A stretch of DNA of 64,000 bases from Dechloromonas sp. UBA6271 (lineage in GTDB: Bacteria; Pseudomonadota; Gammaproteobacteria; Burkholderiales; Rhodocyclaceae), in contig DJUX01000004.1 of the NCBI GenBank assembly GCA_002440665.1, forward strand, positions 1-64,000. Reading direction: 5' to 3'. The translations under genes and the position numbers were made by a program. Position 1 is the first letter of the stretch, and each line of letters begins with the position of its first letter. Below, in pieces: positions 54,702 to 63,689 of the stretch. The notes beneath the pieces were generated by a model, which worked only from the letters and a program-made list of their open reading frames with translations, was not told the DNA's origin and ran no database searches.

Positions 54702-55154
54702 TCAGGCGCCGATCACGTGGCGACTGACGAAAACGGTCGCCATGCCGCTGCCCATGAAACACAGGACGGCGACCAGCGAGCGCCGCGAGAAGCGGGCCAG
54801 GCCGCAGACGCCATGGCCGCTGGTACAGCCGTTGGCCAGACGGGTGCCGAAACCGACCAGCAAACCCGCGGCGACGAGAACCGCCCAGCCCCCCGGCGCA
54901 TCGACCGTATGCGTGTGCAGCGGCAACCCGTCCGGCGCTACAGCGGCCCACAGGCCGGGCGCGAGCAGCAACCCGCACAGAAAGGCCAGGCGCCAGCCGG
55001 CTTCCGCCGATTGCTCGTGCAACAGGCTGCCGAGAATGCCGCTGATGCCGGCGATCCGGCCAAACCCGAGGAACAGCAGCGCGGCCACGAGGCCGATCAG
55101 GCCGCCCCCGGCCAGTGCCGACCATGGCGTGAAATTGTTCCAGTCGATAAGCAT
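54702..55154 (-). CDS. YeeE/YedE sulfur transporter subunit, first half
   Basis: A 150-residue membrane protein with several helices. The essential cysteines are in ANGCTSGHGVCGLARFS, the YeeE signature for thiosulfate passage. LGFGRIAGISGI is another conserved block. It is the promoter-proximal half of the two-gene unit. Confidence 0.92.
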   Translation of the reverse strand: MLIDWNNFTPWSALAGGGLIGLVAALLFLGFGRIAGISGILGSLLHEQSAEAGWRLAFLCGLLLAPGLWAAVAPDGLPLHTHTVDAPGGWAVLVAAGLLVGFGTRLANGCTSGHGVCGLARFSRRSLVAVLCFMGSGMATVFVSRHVIGA

Positions 55155-55408
55155 CTCGTTCCCGCTCCCACACGGGCGTAATCCGTCAATTATTGAAACG
55201 CCTGCGACACTAGCAACCGGAGGCAGGAAGCGGAAACGACGAATCTTTCATATGGATATAAAAGGGGCCGAATAAAAACCAAGAAATAGATTCGTTTCAA
55301 GGCATTAGTGGATGGCTTAAATTCGCAGCCTGCCCGAATCGCGGCATGTCATTCAATTTCAGCAAAGACTCCGTTTCAACCCTGGAGCGAATACCAAGGA
55401 GACTCTCC

Positions 55409-56254
55409 ATGCCTCTCAGCGACCTGATCAGAACGCTAAACTCGCCGCCCGGCTTTCTGCCCGGCCATTACGCCCGCTCTGGGCTGGATCAGCCGTTCGT
55501 TGCGGTCGACGGCCGGGTTTTCCTGCATTACGCGAACATTCGCCTCGAATCGCAGTTTCTGCCCATCGTCGAATCCCGGACTGGCAAAACGCATGGCCAT
55601 GCAGCATCCCTGCAAGCCTTCGGGCTTTCCAACCGGCAGCCGATAGCGGCCGAAGCGGTCTTCGTGCTGCCGACCGACGACGCCGAATTCGTCTATCTCG
55701 ACCGCCTGGTGCGCACCCTGCACGCGCTGAACTATCTGACGCGGCCAACCCGCGGCAATCTGCTGCTGCAGGTCCATGCCCGCCACGTGATGAGCGTTCC
55801 CGCCGACCACGGGCTGGCCTTCGAGGAAATCCTGCGACCCTGCGGCCTGTTCCCGGAACAGATCACGCTGGAAATCGACATCGAGGGCGTCGAGGACATC
55901 CCCCACCTGATCAAGGCAGTCGCCAGCTACCGCTCGCGCGGCTACGGCATCGCCATCAACCACTTCGGCCGCCGCCAGATCGATTTCGGCATCCTCCGCG
56001 AACTGCGGCCCGACATCGTCAAGCTCGACGGCCTGCTGCTGTCTTCTGCCCGCCCGCTCAAACGCATCATCGAGGCGCTGCACAAGCTGCCGGCGCAGGT
56101 ACTGATCGACGGGATCGCCACGGCAGCCATGCGCAAGGGCGCGCAGGCCGGAAACATCGACCTGCTGCAGGCCCATGCGCCACTGCGCCGCCTGCTCCAC
56201 GCCGTCCCCTTAGCGCCAGCCAGCAACGCCATCCGCATCAGGAGCGCCGCCTGA
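55409..56254 (+). CDS. Degenerate EAL-domain protein
   Basis: A 281-residue protein with an EAL-like fold but without the residues for c-di-GMP hydrolysis. QFLPIVESRTGK is followed by AASLQAF where EALLR is expected. LQVHARHV replaces the metal-binding Asn, and NHFGRRQ replaces DDFG. The Lys in IVKLDG remains. It may bind a ligand or partner without catalysis. The start at 55409 is fixed by AAGGAG seven bases upstream; an upstream ATG has no such site. The c-di-GMP call is therefore only structural. Confidence 0.75.
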   Translation: MPLSDLIRTLNSPPGFLPGHYARSGLDQPFVAVDGRVFLHYANIRLESQFLPIVESRTGKTHGHAASLQAFGLSNRQPIAAEAVFVLPTDDAEFVYLDRLVRTLHALNYLTRPTRGNLLLQVHARHVMSVPADHGLAFEEILRPCGLFPEQITLEIDIEGVEDIPHLIKAVASYRSRGYGIAINHFGRRQIDFGILRELRPDIVKLDGLLLSSARPLKRIIEALHKLPAQVLIDGIATAAMRKGAQAGNIDLLQAHAPLRRLLHAVPLAPASNAIRIRSAA

Positions 56255-56260
56255 GATAGC

Positions 56261-56272
56261 GCGGTCGACCGC
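56261..56272. repeat. Dispersed GTCGAC intergenic repeat, copy 7
   Basis: GCGGTCGACCGC is a perfect 12-base palindrome, followed by CAAAATGGGCAAAAAA (on the other strand TTTGCCCATTTTG). It lies seven bases after the EAL-like stop. Confidence 0.65.
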
Positions 56273-56290
56273 CAAAATGGGCAAAAAACG

Positions 56291-56320
56291 AAAAAGGCAA
56301 GGATGAAACCTTGCCTTTTT
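56291..56320. terminator. Bidirectional terminator
   Basis: The stem AAAAAGGCAAGG/CCTTGCCTTTTT with a six-base loop lies between the convergent EAL-like and lipoprotein genes. Confidence 0.9.
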
Positions 56321-56335
56321 GTTTGCCCGCTGCGT

Positions 56336-56578
56336 TTATTTCTTTTCCGGTACCGCGGCGGAGGTGGTTTCGTTAGCCTTGGGGGCCTCGGCCGGCTTCG
56401 CCTCTTCGGCGGGCTTGGCTGTCTCGACCGGCTTGGCGGCTTCGGGCGCGGCGGCCGGGGCCGGAGCTGCCGGTGTGGGCGCGGCTGCAGGAGCGGCGGG
56501 CGCCGGGGCTTCCTCTTTTCTCCCGCACGCCGACAATGCGACGGCAAGCATGGCGGCAATTAGAAATGAATTTTTCAT
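56336..56578 (-). CDS. Small Pro/Ala-rich lipoprotein
   Basis: An 80-residue protein. The lipobox AVALSAC then G places the lipid Cys near residue 18. The mature part is an almost pure Pro-Ala-Lys-Glu linker (KPVETAKPAEEAKPAE). It has no globular domain, so it may span the periplasm. The start at 56578 has AAAGGAAA upstream. Function is unknown. Confidence 0.75.
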   Translation of the reverse strand: MKNSFLIAAMLAVALSACGRKEEAPAPAAPAAAPTPAAPAPAAAPEAAKPVETAKPAEEAKPAEAPKANETTSAAVPEKK

Positions 56579-56720
56579 TGCTGGTTTCCTTTTATTTAGA
56601 AATTCGGACTTCCGATAGGGAAGGCACATTTGAATTTTATATTCCGTCTGGTGCCGCTTATTAATTTCGCTTCGACTGATTTTTTATATGTTTATTTTTG
56701 AATAAATCCTGGTTCACCAC

Positions 56721-57704
56721 TCAGGCTGTCGTCGCCAGAACCACCTCGTTGGACTTGAATGTCGCCAGCACCTCGGCGCCCAGTTCCAGCGGCTGCTCGG
56801 CCAGCGAACGGGTCAACACCGTCGCCGCCACCAAACCGGCTTCGGTCAGTATCTGCACTTCCGAAAGCACGCTGTCGACCAGAATCCCGGTCACTTTGCC
56901 GAGAATCTGGTTGCGGCTGTTGATCGCCTCGATCGTCATCAGGCGCTTCAACACCCGGCTTTCCAGGCGGGCGAACTGCGCCTCGCCATGCTCGCGCGGG
57001 CGGGCCAGTTGCACGGTTTCGTCGAGCGTGATCCGCCCGTCCTCGATCAGCAGGATGCGGTCGGCGAGCGCCACCGCCTCGGATACATCGTGCGTGACGA
57101 GCACGGCGGTGAATTGATGCTGGCGCCAGATCTGCTCGATCAGGCGCTGCATCTCGATCCGGGTCAATGCATCGAGCGCGCCCAGCGGCTCGTCGAGCAG
57201 CAGCAGGCGCGGCCGGTGGATCAGCGCCCGCGCCAGCGCCACCCGCTGCCGCTGCCCGCCCGACAGGCGGTTGGGCCATTCGTCGGCGCGGTCGGCCAGC
57301 CCGACCTGGGCGAGCACGGCGAGCGCCCGTTCGCGGATTTCCGTTTTCGGCCCAGTCAGACCCAAGGCCACGTTCTGAATCACCGTGCGCCAGGGCAGCA
57401 GCCGCGCATCCTGGAACATCATCCGCACGTCGCCGATGAGATCGCGTTCGGCATGTCCGTCGAGCAGAATGTCGCCGCCCGAAGCTTCGTCGAGACCGGC
57501 GAGCAGGCGCAGCAAGGTGCTCTTGCCACAACCGCTGCGCCCGACGATGGCAACTAACTGCCCGGCGTCGATATCGAGGTCGAGGCCATGCAACACCTGG
57601 CGCTCGCCGAAGCGCTTGATCAGCCGGCCGATGCCGATCCGCAGGCCGGGCGTTTCGGCGACGGCGGCCTTGACCCGATTCAGTTCCGAAGTATCGATAT
57701 TCAT
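56721..57704 (-). CDS. ssuB: SsuB-type ABC ATPase fused to a Mop domain
   Basis: A 327-residue ATPase. Walker A GRSGCGKST, LSGGQRQRVALARAL, LLLLDEPLGALD and VTHDVSEAV are standard for SsuB/TauB. After about residue 255 an extra domain follows, starting TIEAINSRNQILGKVTGI and ending ATFKSNEVVLA, which is a molybdenum/tungsten-binding Mop (TOBE) module like molbindin. Ordinary SsuB has no such domain. The ATG overlaps the ssuC stop by four bases, fixing the start. It should energise ssuC, with the Mop domain sensing oxyanion. Confidence 0.9.
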   Translation of the reverse strand: MNIDTSELNRVKAAVAETPGLRIGIGRLIKRFGERQVLHGLDLDIDAGQLVAIVGRSGCGKSTLLRLLAGLDEASGGDILLDGHAERDLIGDVRMMFQDARLLPWRTVIQNVALGLTGPKTEIRERALAVLAQVGLADRADEWPNRLSGGQRQRVALARALIHRPRLLLLDEPLGALDALTRIEMQRLIEQIWRQHQFTAVLVTHDVSEAVALADRILLIEDGRITLDETVQLARPREHGEAQFARLESRVLKRLMTIEAINSRNQILGKVTGILVDSVLSEVQILTEAGLVAATVLTRSLAEQPLELGAEVLATFKSNEVVLATTA

Positions 57705-58492
57705 ATGCCGTTCCCGTAGGCGGTGTTCCATTTGAGCCAGCGCCGCTCCAGCAGGCGCGCGGCGACGTCGGCCAGTTTGCCGAGCACCGCATAGAGCAGG
57801 ATGCCGAGTAGCACGACATCCGTTTGCAGGAATTCACGGGCGTTCATCGTCATGTAGCCGATCCCCGCCTGCGCCGATATCGTCTCGGCGACGATCAGGA
57901 TCACCCACATGAAGCCGAGCGCGTAGCGCACGCCAACCAGGATCGACGACAGCGCCCCGGGCAGGATCACCTCGCGATACAGCGGCCAGCCGGAAAGGCC
58001 GTAGCTCTTGCCCATCTCGATCAAGGCCGGATCGACCGAGCGGATGCCGTGGAAAGTATTGACGTAGACGGCGAAGAACACGCCGAAGGCGATCAGGAAC
58101 AGCTTGGCCGTCTCGTCGATGCCGAACCACAGGATGACCAGCGGAATCAGCGCCAGCGGCGGGATGTTGCGGATCATCTGCAGCGTCGTGTCGAGGGCGA
58201 TTTCGAGCTTGCGGAACGACCCGGTCAGCAGGCCGAGCAGCAGCCCCAGCCCGCCGCCGATGGCGAAACCGGTCGTCGCCCGCAGCGCGCTGACCTTGAC
58301 GTGCTGCCACAGTTCCCCTGAGGCGGCCAGCGTCACCCCGGCCTTCACCACGGCAACCGGCTCCGGCAGGATGCGTACCGAAAGCCAGCCGAAGCGGGCC
58401 GACGCCTCCCAGACGAGCAAAATGCCGATTGGCACCAGCCATGGCAAAAGGCCGTTCCAGGCCCGCTGCAAAAAGCCGTTACGCGTACTCAT
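57701..58492 (-). CDS. ssuC: Aliphatic sulfonate-type ABC transporter permease
   Basis: A 263-residue inner-membrane permease with six helices. The EAA loop is IEMGKSYGLSGWPLYREVILPGA. It matches the SsuC/TauC/NrtB group. It lies between the molbindin gene and the ATPase gene on one transcript. No binding protein is next to it; ssuA at 51.4 kb is the closest candidate partner. Confidence 0.93.
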   Translation of the reverse strand: MSTRNGFLQRAWNGLLPWLVPIGILLVWEASARFGWLSVRILPEPVAVVKAGVTLAASGELWQHVKVSALRATTGFAIGGGLGLLLGLLTGSFRKLEIALDTTLQMIRNIPPLALIPLVILWFGIDETAKLFLIAFGVFFAVYVNTFHGIRSVDPALIEMGKSYGLSGWPLYREVILPGALSSILVGVRYALGFMWVILIVAETISAQAGIGYMTMNAREFLQTDVVLLGILLYAVLGKLADVAARLLERRWLKWNTAYGNGI

Positions 58493-58536
58493 TTTTCTTC
58501 ACTCCTTGCCTGTGGTCGCCGGAACCCGGTGCCCGC

Positions 58537-58752
58537 TCACAGCTTGGCGATCGACACCTCGGTCGCCTTGACCAGCGCCAGAACCTCGACGCCGGGCTTG
58601 AGTTGCAACTCGCGGACCGAGCGCGAGGTGATGACCGAGGTGACGATACCGAACGGCGTCTCGACATCGACCTCGGAAACCACCGGCCCCTCAATGATTT
58701 CCTTGATCTTTCCCCTGAACTGATTGCGCGCGTTGATCGATTGAATGGTCAT
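58537..58752 (-). CDS. mop: Molbindin (Mop) protein
   Basis: A 71-residue Mop protein, MTIQSINARNQFRGKIKEI with VSEVDVETPFGIVTSVIT and VKATEVSIAKL. Mop proteins form hexamers that store molybdate or tungstate. The same sequence pattern forms the C-terminus of the nearby ATPase, so they probably share an origin. GAGG lies upstream. It is the first gene of the mop-ssuC-ssuB unit. Confidence 0.92.
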   Translation of the reverse strand: MTIQSINARNQFRGKIKEIIEGPVVSEVDVETPFGIVTSVITSRSVRELQLKPGVEVLALVKATEVSIAKL

Positions 58753-59113
58753 GCCCGGCCTCGTAAATTGAATATTCGGCAAATTGCCTGTCCGCCATTG
58801 TTGCCAAGGTGGCGAGCGGGGAAAAATACTATTTGCTGCGATACATATAAAAAAAACCGCCACACGAGGTGGCGGCTGAAAATACGCAAGCGCATTGGAG
58901 AGAGACGGCGCAAACAACCTTGCGGTCATTTGCGTGTCACCAGAATAAACACACCCTTGCCGCAACGAAACGATATTGTTTTCATATGCAAATCAGCTCT
59001 GGAATCGAGCGCCCGGTAACCGAGGTCTTTTTTTCGCCGGCCGGAATATCGTCCAGTATCGGCCTATACTGAATTTGCACCGCCGTTTGCTGGTGCATTC
59101 AAGGAGTATGGAC
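58753..59113. other. Leader region of the mop-ssuCB operon
   Basis: A 361-base gap between divergent genes. On the minus strand it has a terminator-like hairpin about 100 bases before mop and no gene ahead of it. It may be a regulatory leader, or the end of a small RNA. No riboswitch consensus was recognised by eye. Confidence 0.5.
58849..58875 (-). terminator. Orphan intrinsic terminator upstream of mop
   Basis: CCGCCAC (58857-58863) pairs perfectly with GTGGCGG (58869-58875). Eight As on the plus strand provide a U-run for the minus strand. No minus-strand gene lies immediately upstream, so the transcript it ends is either a leader or a non-coding RNA. Confidence 0.75.
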
Positions 59114-59239
59114 ATGGGCAAGACAACGAAAAGCAACAAGGAAGCGAAGAAACAGGCAGTTCTGACGCCAAAGGAAAAGAAGTCGGCCAAGCAGGCGAAG
59201 AAGCACGCGTCCGATGCCGCTCCGCTGATTCACCGCTGA
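59114..59239 (+). CDS. 41-residue lysine-rich peptide
   Basis: A short, very basic peptide (MGKTTKSNKEAKKQAVLTPK, later KKSAKQAKKH). AAGGAG lies seven bases before this ATG; an ATG two codons earlier is too close to that site. The composition resembles nucleic-acid-binding tails or small conserved basic proteins. No family is recognised. Confidence 0.6.
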   Translation: MGKTTKSNKEAKKQAVLTPKEKKSAKQAKKHASDAAPLIHR

Positions 59240-59343
59240 ACGCGGAGAGGAGTTCCAGTCTCTCGAAGCGATGCTCGGCAGCTCGGTTCGTGAGGTAGTG
59301 TTACCTGACATTTGAGGCGCTGCGGATTTTGGCTCTTTTCAGG

Positions 59344-59354
59344 GGTCGACCGCA
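59344..59354. repeat. Dispersed GTCGAC intergenic repeat, copy 8
   Basis: GGTCGACCGCAGCAATGCC is preceded by TTTGGCTCTTTTCAGG. The bases after the core match those beside the gabD copy (on its minus strand). Confidence 0.65.
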
Positions 59355-59502
59355 GCAATGCCATTCGGCGCCTTTGACGGTGACCAGAATTGCCCGGCCA
59401 TCGCGATGCTGCGAATCGGTCTGTCCGCGGTCAGCGGTCCGGTTGCATCCGAAACCCCATAGCCGGTTTCTCGGGAGTGGCCAGCTTTGTTAAGCTCAGG
59501 CC

Positions 59503-60717
59503 ATGACCAGACCGAAGCTTTCCGAACTCTTTTCCCACCGGCAATTCATCCTTTTCTGGCTGGCCCGACTGGCCGGCATGCTGGCCCAGCAGATGCTGAT
59601 GGTGGCCGTCGCGTGGCAGATGTACGACATCACCGGCAGCGCTTGGGATCTCGGGTTGGTGGGCCTCTTCCAGTTCGTGCCGGCGCTGTTGCTGACGTTG
59701 CCGGCCGGCCATCTGGTCGACCGCTGGCGGCGCGGGCGGATTTTCGGCATGTGCTTGCTGGCGCAGGGTGGGGTCGCTCTGCTGCTGGTGCTGGCGACGC
59801 AAGGCGAGTTCGTCTCACGAGAATTGATCCTCGGCCTGTCGATCGCACTCGGCGCCTGCCGGGCCTTCCAGATGCCCACCCAGCAGGCGCTGGTGCCGAT
59901 GCTGGTGCCAACGCACCTGCTGGAGCGCGCCGTCACCCTCAGCGCAAGCGGCATGCAGGCTGCCATCATCTGCGGACCGGCGCTCGGCGGGCTGCTTTAC
60001 GTGCAGGGTGCGACCTGGGTTTATGGCACCTGCACCGCCCTGTTGCTGATCGCCTTTACGCTGATGCTCGCCGTGCACGATCCGCACCAGCCGGCGAAGG
60101 AAAAGACGACCCTGAGCAGCATGCTGGCCGGCGTCAGGTTCGTCTGGACCAACAAGCTGCTGCTCGGCGCCACTTCGCTCGATCTCTTTGCCGTGCTTCT
60201 CGGCGGCGCCACGGCGCTATTGCCGATCTACGCCCGCGACATCCTGCACACCGGGCCGCAAGGCCTCGGCCTGTTGCGCGCGGCGCCGGCCGCCGGGGCG
60301 CTGGCGATGTCGCTGATCCTGCTGCGCTGGCCCATCCAGCGCAAGGTCGGGCCGTGGCTGATGGGTTCGGTGGCCGTCTTCGGGCTGGCGACGGTGGTTT
60401 TCGGGCTCTCCGAACATTTCTGCCTGTCGCTGCTGGCCCTCGCCGTCACCGGCGCTTTCGACCAGATCAGCGTCGTCATGCGCATGACACTGGTCCAACT
60501 GGAAACCCCCAACGAAATTCGCGGCCGCGTCTCCGCCGTCAATTCGATCTTCATCGGCGCCTCCAACCAGCTTGGCGAATTCGAATCGGGCGCCACCGCC
60601 GCCCTGTTCGGCCCAGTCGGTTCGGTGGTGATGGGCGGTGTCGGCACCTTGCTCGTCGCGGCCACCTGGATACGGCTGTTTCCGGCTCTGGCGAAGCGCG
60701 ACCGCATGCTGGGATAG
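59503..60717 (+). CDS. MFS transporter (EntS/DUF894-like)
   Basis: A 404-residue major facilitator. FLFWLARLAGMLAQQMLMVAVAWQMYDITG is the typical first helix of the EntS/YfiS-like exporters, and the helix 2-3 loop has GHLVDRWRRGRI. A second internal VNSIFIGASNQLGEFESG is conserved in the same group. It probably exports a small compound. No siderophore genes are nearby to support a specific one. Confidence 0.88.
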   Translation: MTRPKLSELFSHRQFILFWLARLAGMLAQQMLMVAVAWQMYDITGSAWDLGLVGLFQFVPALLLTLPAGHLVDRWRRGRIFGMCLLAQGGVALLLVLATQGEFVSRELILGLSIALGACRAFQMPTQQALVPMLVPTHLLERAVTLSASGMQAAIICGPALGGLLYVQGATWVYGTCTALLLIAFTLMLAVHDPHQPAKEKTTLSSMLAGVRFVWTNKLLLGATSLDLFAVLLGGATALLPIYARDILHTGPQGLGLLRAAPAAGALAMSLILLRWPIQRKVGPWLMGSVAVFGLATVVFGLSEHFCLSLLALAVTGAFDQISVVMRMTLVQLETPNEIRGRVSAVNSIFIGASNQLGEFESGATAALFGPVGSVVMGGVGTLLVAATWIRLFPALAKRDRMLG

Positions 60718-60872
60718 ACGGCAACCGGCCCCCTCTTTCGGCGCCACAATCCGGTACACGCTGTTGCAAACCGTTACTTGAGTTGGCGAGGTCACTTGGT
60801 TATCTTGAACACATGCGCTGACCCCTCAGCCTGACGGTCCGTCTCTCCTGCAAAAAGAACCTGGCCGTCGCG

Positions 60873-60904
60873 AAAGCCCCGCATTTTCCCTGGTGCGGGG
60901 CTTT
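60873..60904. terminator. Bidirectional terminator
   Basis: The stem AAAGCCCCGCA/TGCGGGGCTTT with a ten-base loop and a following T-rich stretch lies between the convergent MFS and AraC genes. Confidence 0.9.
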
Positions 60905-60931
60905 TGCTTTTCTGCGCCAGCTGTCTGAAAT

Positions 60932-61990
60932 TCAGGGGCCAAAAACCGCGACGGTGTTGCGCCGCCAAACGGCGGGAGAAGACCCGGACCAGCGCCGAAA
61001 GGCTCGCGCAAAGGCAGTCACATCAGCGTAGCCCAACTTGTTGGCGACGTCCTCCAGCGATACGGCGGAACCGCGCAGGAGCACCCGCGCCGCATCGAAG
61101 CGAACCGCATCGAGCAGCTCCCGGAAAGTCGTTCCGCTGTCCTGCAAACGCCGGGCGAAGGTTCGCCGGTTCATGCCGAAGGCGCGCGCGACCTCGTCCT
61201 GGCTGATGCAACCGGTTGCCAGCAGAGTCCGCATCACCCGTTGAATGCGGTCCTGCGCCACGTCCCCTTCCCCAATTCGACCCTTCTCCCGAAGCTGCGA
61301 CGTGAGGAAGTCACGGAAAAGGGCGTTCGCACCGGCAATCCGACGCCCAAGGAAAGCCGCGTCGAACACCACGGCGTTCCGGTCGACATCGAAGCGAACC
61401 GGTGCGGCGAAGTGGGCGAAAAAGGCCGACGTATCCGACGGGGCATGGCAGGCAAAGCTCACTTCGCGCAGTGCGAAGCCAACGCCGCAAATTTCACGCA
61501 AAAGATTGGCGGCAATGGCGAGCGCGCCGAAAACGATCTGTTCCGTACCCACCAGGTCGGGTTCCAGCACCTCGTAGCCCAGAACAGCGACGCCGTCCTC
61601 GATTTGGAGATAGGGTGCCGCCCCCTCGTCGTGCAGGTGCAGATAGGACTGCAGGCACGCCAATCCCGACCCTACCGTTTCGGAGTTGGCCACCAAGTAC
61701 CCGACGGTGCCGAGCATCCCGAGGCCGGTCTGCATGCAGGTGCGCAAACCGATGTCCGACAGCCCGGTGCGTTCGGCGGCAAGGTGTCCCAGTTCCCCCA
61801 GCTTGGCGAACGGGATCACGTTGTCGGGATGGTCGAAAGCCGCCACCGGAAGGCCGACCTGGGCGATCAGCGCGGCCGCGCCGATGCCGTGCTCACGCAG
61901 CAGGCTAGGCAGCGCAATGGCGCCGCCCACGCGGATGACCCGGTTGCCGATCGGCGGACGGCCCCGCCTGGTTGGTGTCGAATTTTCCAA
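60932..61990 (-). CDS. AraC-family transcriptional regulator
   Basis: A 352-residue regulator. The N-terminal Arabinose_bd-type domain (about 30-210) precedes the two-HTH AraC domain, with ISQDEVARAFGMNRRTFARRLQ and LEDVANKLGYADVTAFARAF. It is divergent from the DUF1254 lipoprotein gene and likely controls it. The effector is unknown. Confidence 0.9.
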   Translation of the reverse strand: MENSTPTRRGRPPIGNRVIRVGGAIALPSLLREHGIGAAALIAQVGLPVAAFDHPDNVIPFAKLGELGHLAAERTGLSDIGLRTCMQTGLGMLGTVGYLVANSETVGSGLACLQSYLHLHDEGAAPYLQIEDGVAVLGYEVLEPDLVGTEQIVFGALAIAANLLREICGVGFALREVSFACHAPSDTSAFFAHFAAPVRFDVDRNAVVFDAAFLGRRIAGANALFRDFLTSQLREKGRIGEGDVAQDRIQRVMRTLLATGCISQDEVARAFGMNRRTFARRLQDSGTTFRELLDAVRFDAARVLLRGSAVSLEDVANKLGYADVTAFARAFRRWSGSSPAVWRRNTVAVFGP

Positions 61991-62192
61991 AGCAGCCCCG
62001 GACAGGAATGTCGGCAGAATTTTGGCATGAAATATCAGGAAATTGAAAAATCTGCCGCGCGATCAGGCACCTCATTATCTATACTGATTTTGATTCGCGC
62101 TTGTATCCTCCTCGTTTGCGGATCAAGAACCTTTCGCCCGGCGTCCGAAAGCGAATTCCCTCCGTACCCCCAACAGTCGATAGGAGAAGGTA

Positions 62193-63689
62193 ATGCAACT
62201 AAAAAATCTATCTCGGGCGGCCATCGCCGCTCTGTTTGCCCTGACCCTGGTTGCCTGTGGCAAACAGGCCGATACCACCGCCGAGAAGGCGGCCGCCGAA
62301 GTCAAGGAAAAGGTCGCCGCCGAAGCGAAGGCCGTCGAGGCGCTGGCTCGCGAGAAGGAAGCGCAGGAGATCGGCATCGACGCCTACATCTACGCCTATC
62401 CACTGGTCACGATGGAAATGACCCGGCGCGTTATGACCAACGTGGCCGCAGCGGAGGGAACCCGCGCCCCGATGGGCCATTGGGTGCGCATGCGAAGCTA
62501 TCCTGACGCCTCGTTCCGCGATGTGACGGCGCCCAATGCGGATACGCTCTACACGACGACATGGATCGATGTCGCCAAGGAGCCGTGGATCGTGAGCATC
62601 CCCGACATGAAAGGGCGTTACTTCCTGCTCCCGATGCTGGATGGATGGACCAACGTCTTCCAGGTGCCGGGCAAGAGAACGACCGGCAGCGGCGCCCAGC
62701 AGTATGCGATCACCGGGCCCGGCTGGTCTGGCACCTTGCCGCCCGGCGTGACTGAATACAAGGCCCCGACCAACCTCGTCTGGATTCTCGGCCGCATCTA
62801 CTGCACCGGCACCAAGGAGGATTACAAGGCGGTTCACGCGCTGCAGGATCAGATGGCGATCGTGCCGCTGTCCGCCTATGGCAAGCCCTACACACCGCCG
62901 CAGGGCACGGTCGACGCCGGCGTCGACATGAAGACGGCGGTTCGCGAGCAGGTCAATGCGATGGATGCCGCTTCGTACTTCGCGCTGTTTGCGCAGCTCA
63001 TGAAGGCCAACCCGCCTGCCGCCGAAGATGCGCCGATGATCGACAAGTTGGCCAAGATCGGCGTCGTGCCGGGGCAGGATTTCGATGCCGCCAAACTCGA
63101 TCCCGCCGTCGCCAAGGGGCTCGCTGCCGCACCCAAGCCGGCGCAGGACAAGATCATGTCCTGGATGAAGGAAGGGATTCTCGCCGGCGACCTGAAACTC
63201 GAGGACGGCTGGCTCTTCACGACGAAAACCGGGCTTTACGGCACCGCTTACCGGCAACGCGCGCTCATCACGGCGATCGGCCTCGGCGCCAACCGCCCGC
63301 AGGACGCGGTTTATCCCACTTCCGAAGGGCCGGATGTGCTGAAGTCGTACAGCGGCGCCAACAAGTACGTCATGCACTTCGAGAAGGGGCATCTGCCGCC
63401 GGTGAACGGGTTCTGGTCGCTCACGATGTACGACGAGAATTACTTCTTCGTCGACAATCCGCTCAACCGCTACACGGTGAGCCAGCGCAACAAGCTCAAG
63501 GCCAACCCTGACGGCTCGGTCGACCTCTACATCCAGAACGAATCGCCCGGCAAGGACAAGGAGCAGAACTGGCTGCCGGCACCGAAGGACAAGTTCATCC
63601 TGATGATGCGGCTGTATTGGCCGAAGGACGAGAAGCCGTCGATTCTCGACAGTAGCTGGAAGGTGCCGCGCGTCAACGAGGCCAACTGA
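62193..63689 (+). CDS. DUF1254/DUF1214 lipoprotein
   Basis: A 498-residue protein. The lipobox LTLVAC then G follows a short signal sequence, and a Lys/Glu/Ala helix spans about 20-55. The DUF1254 domain has IDAYIYAYPLVTMEMTRR and TAPNADTLYTTTWIDV. The DUF1214 domain has NGFWSLTMYDENYFFVDNPL. The family is widespread, with unknown function. AGGAGAAGG lies before the ATG. It is probably regulated by the divergent AraC protein. Confidence 0.9.
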   Translation: MQLKNLSRAAIAALFALTLVACGKQADTTAEKAAAEVKEKVAAEAKAVEALAREKEAQEIGIDAYIYAYPLVTMEMTRRVMTNVAAAEGTRAPMGHWVRMRSYPDASFRDVTAPNADTLYTTTWIDVAKEPWIVSIPDMKGRYFLLPMLDGWTNVFQVPGKRTTGSGAQQYAITGPGWSGTLPPGVTEYKAPTNLVWILGRIYCTGTKEDYKAVHALQDQMAIVPLSAYGKPYTPPQGTVDAGVDMKTAVREQVNAMDAASYFALFAQLMKANPPAAEDAPMIDKLAKIGVVPGQDFDAAKLDPAVAKGLAAAPKPAQDKIMSWMKEGILAGDLKLEDGWLFTTKTGLYGTAYRQRALITAIGLGANRPQDAVYPTSEGPDVLKSYSGANKYVMHFEKGHLPPVNGFWSLTMYDENYFFVDNPLNRYTVSQRNKLKANPDGSVDLYIQNESPGKDKEQNWLPAPKDKFILMMRLYWPKDEKPSILDSSWKVPRVNEAN

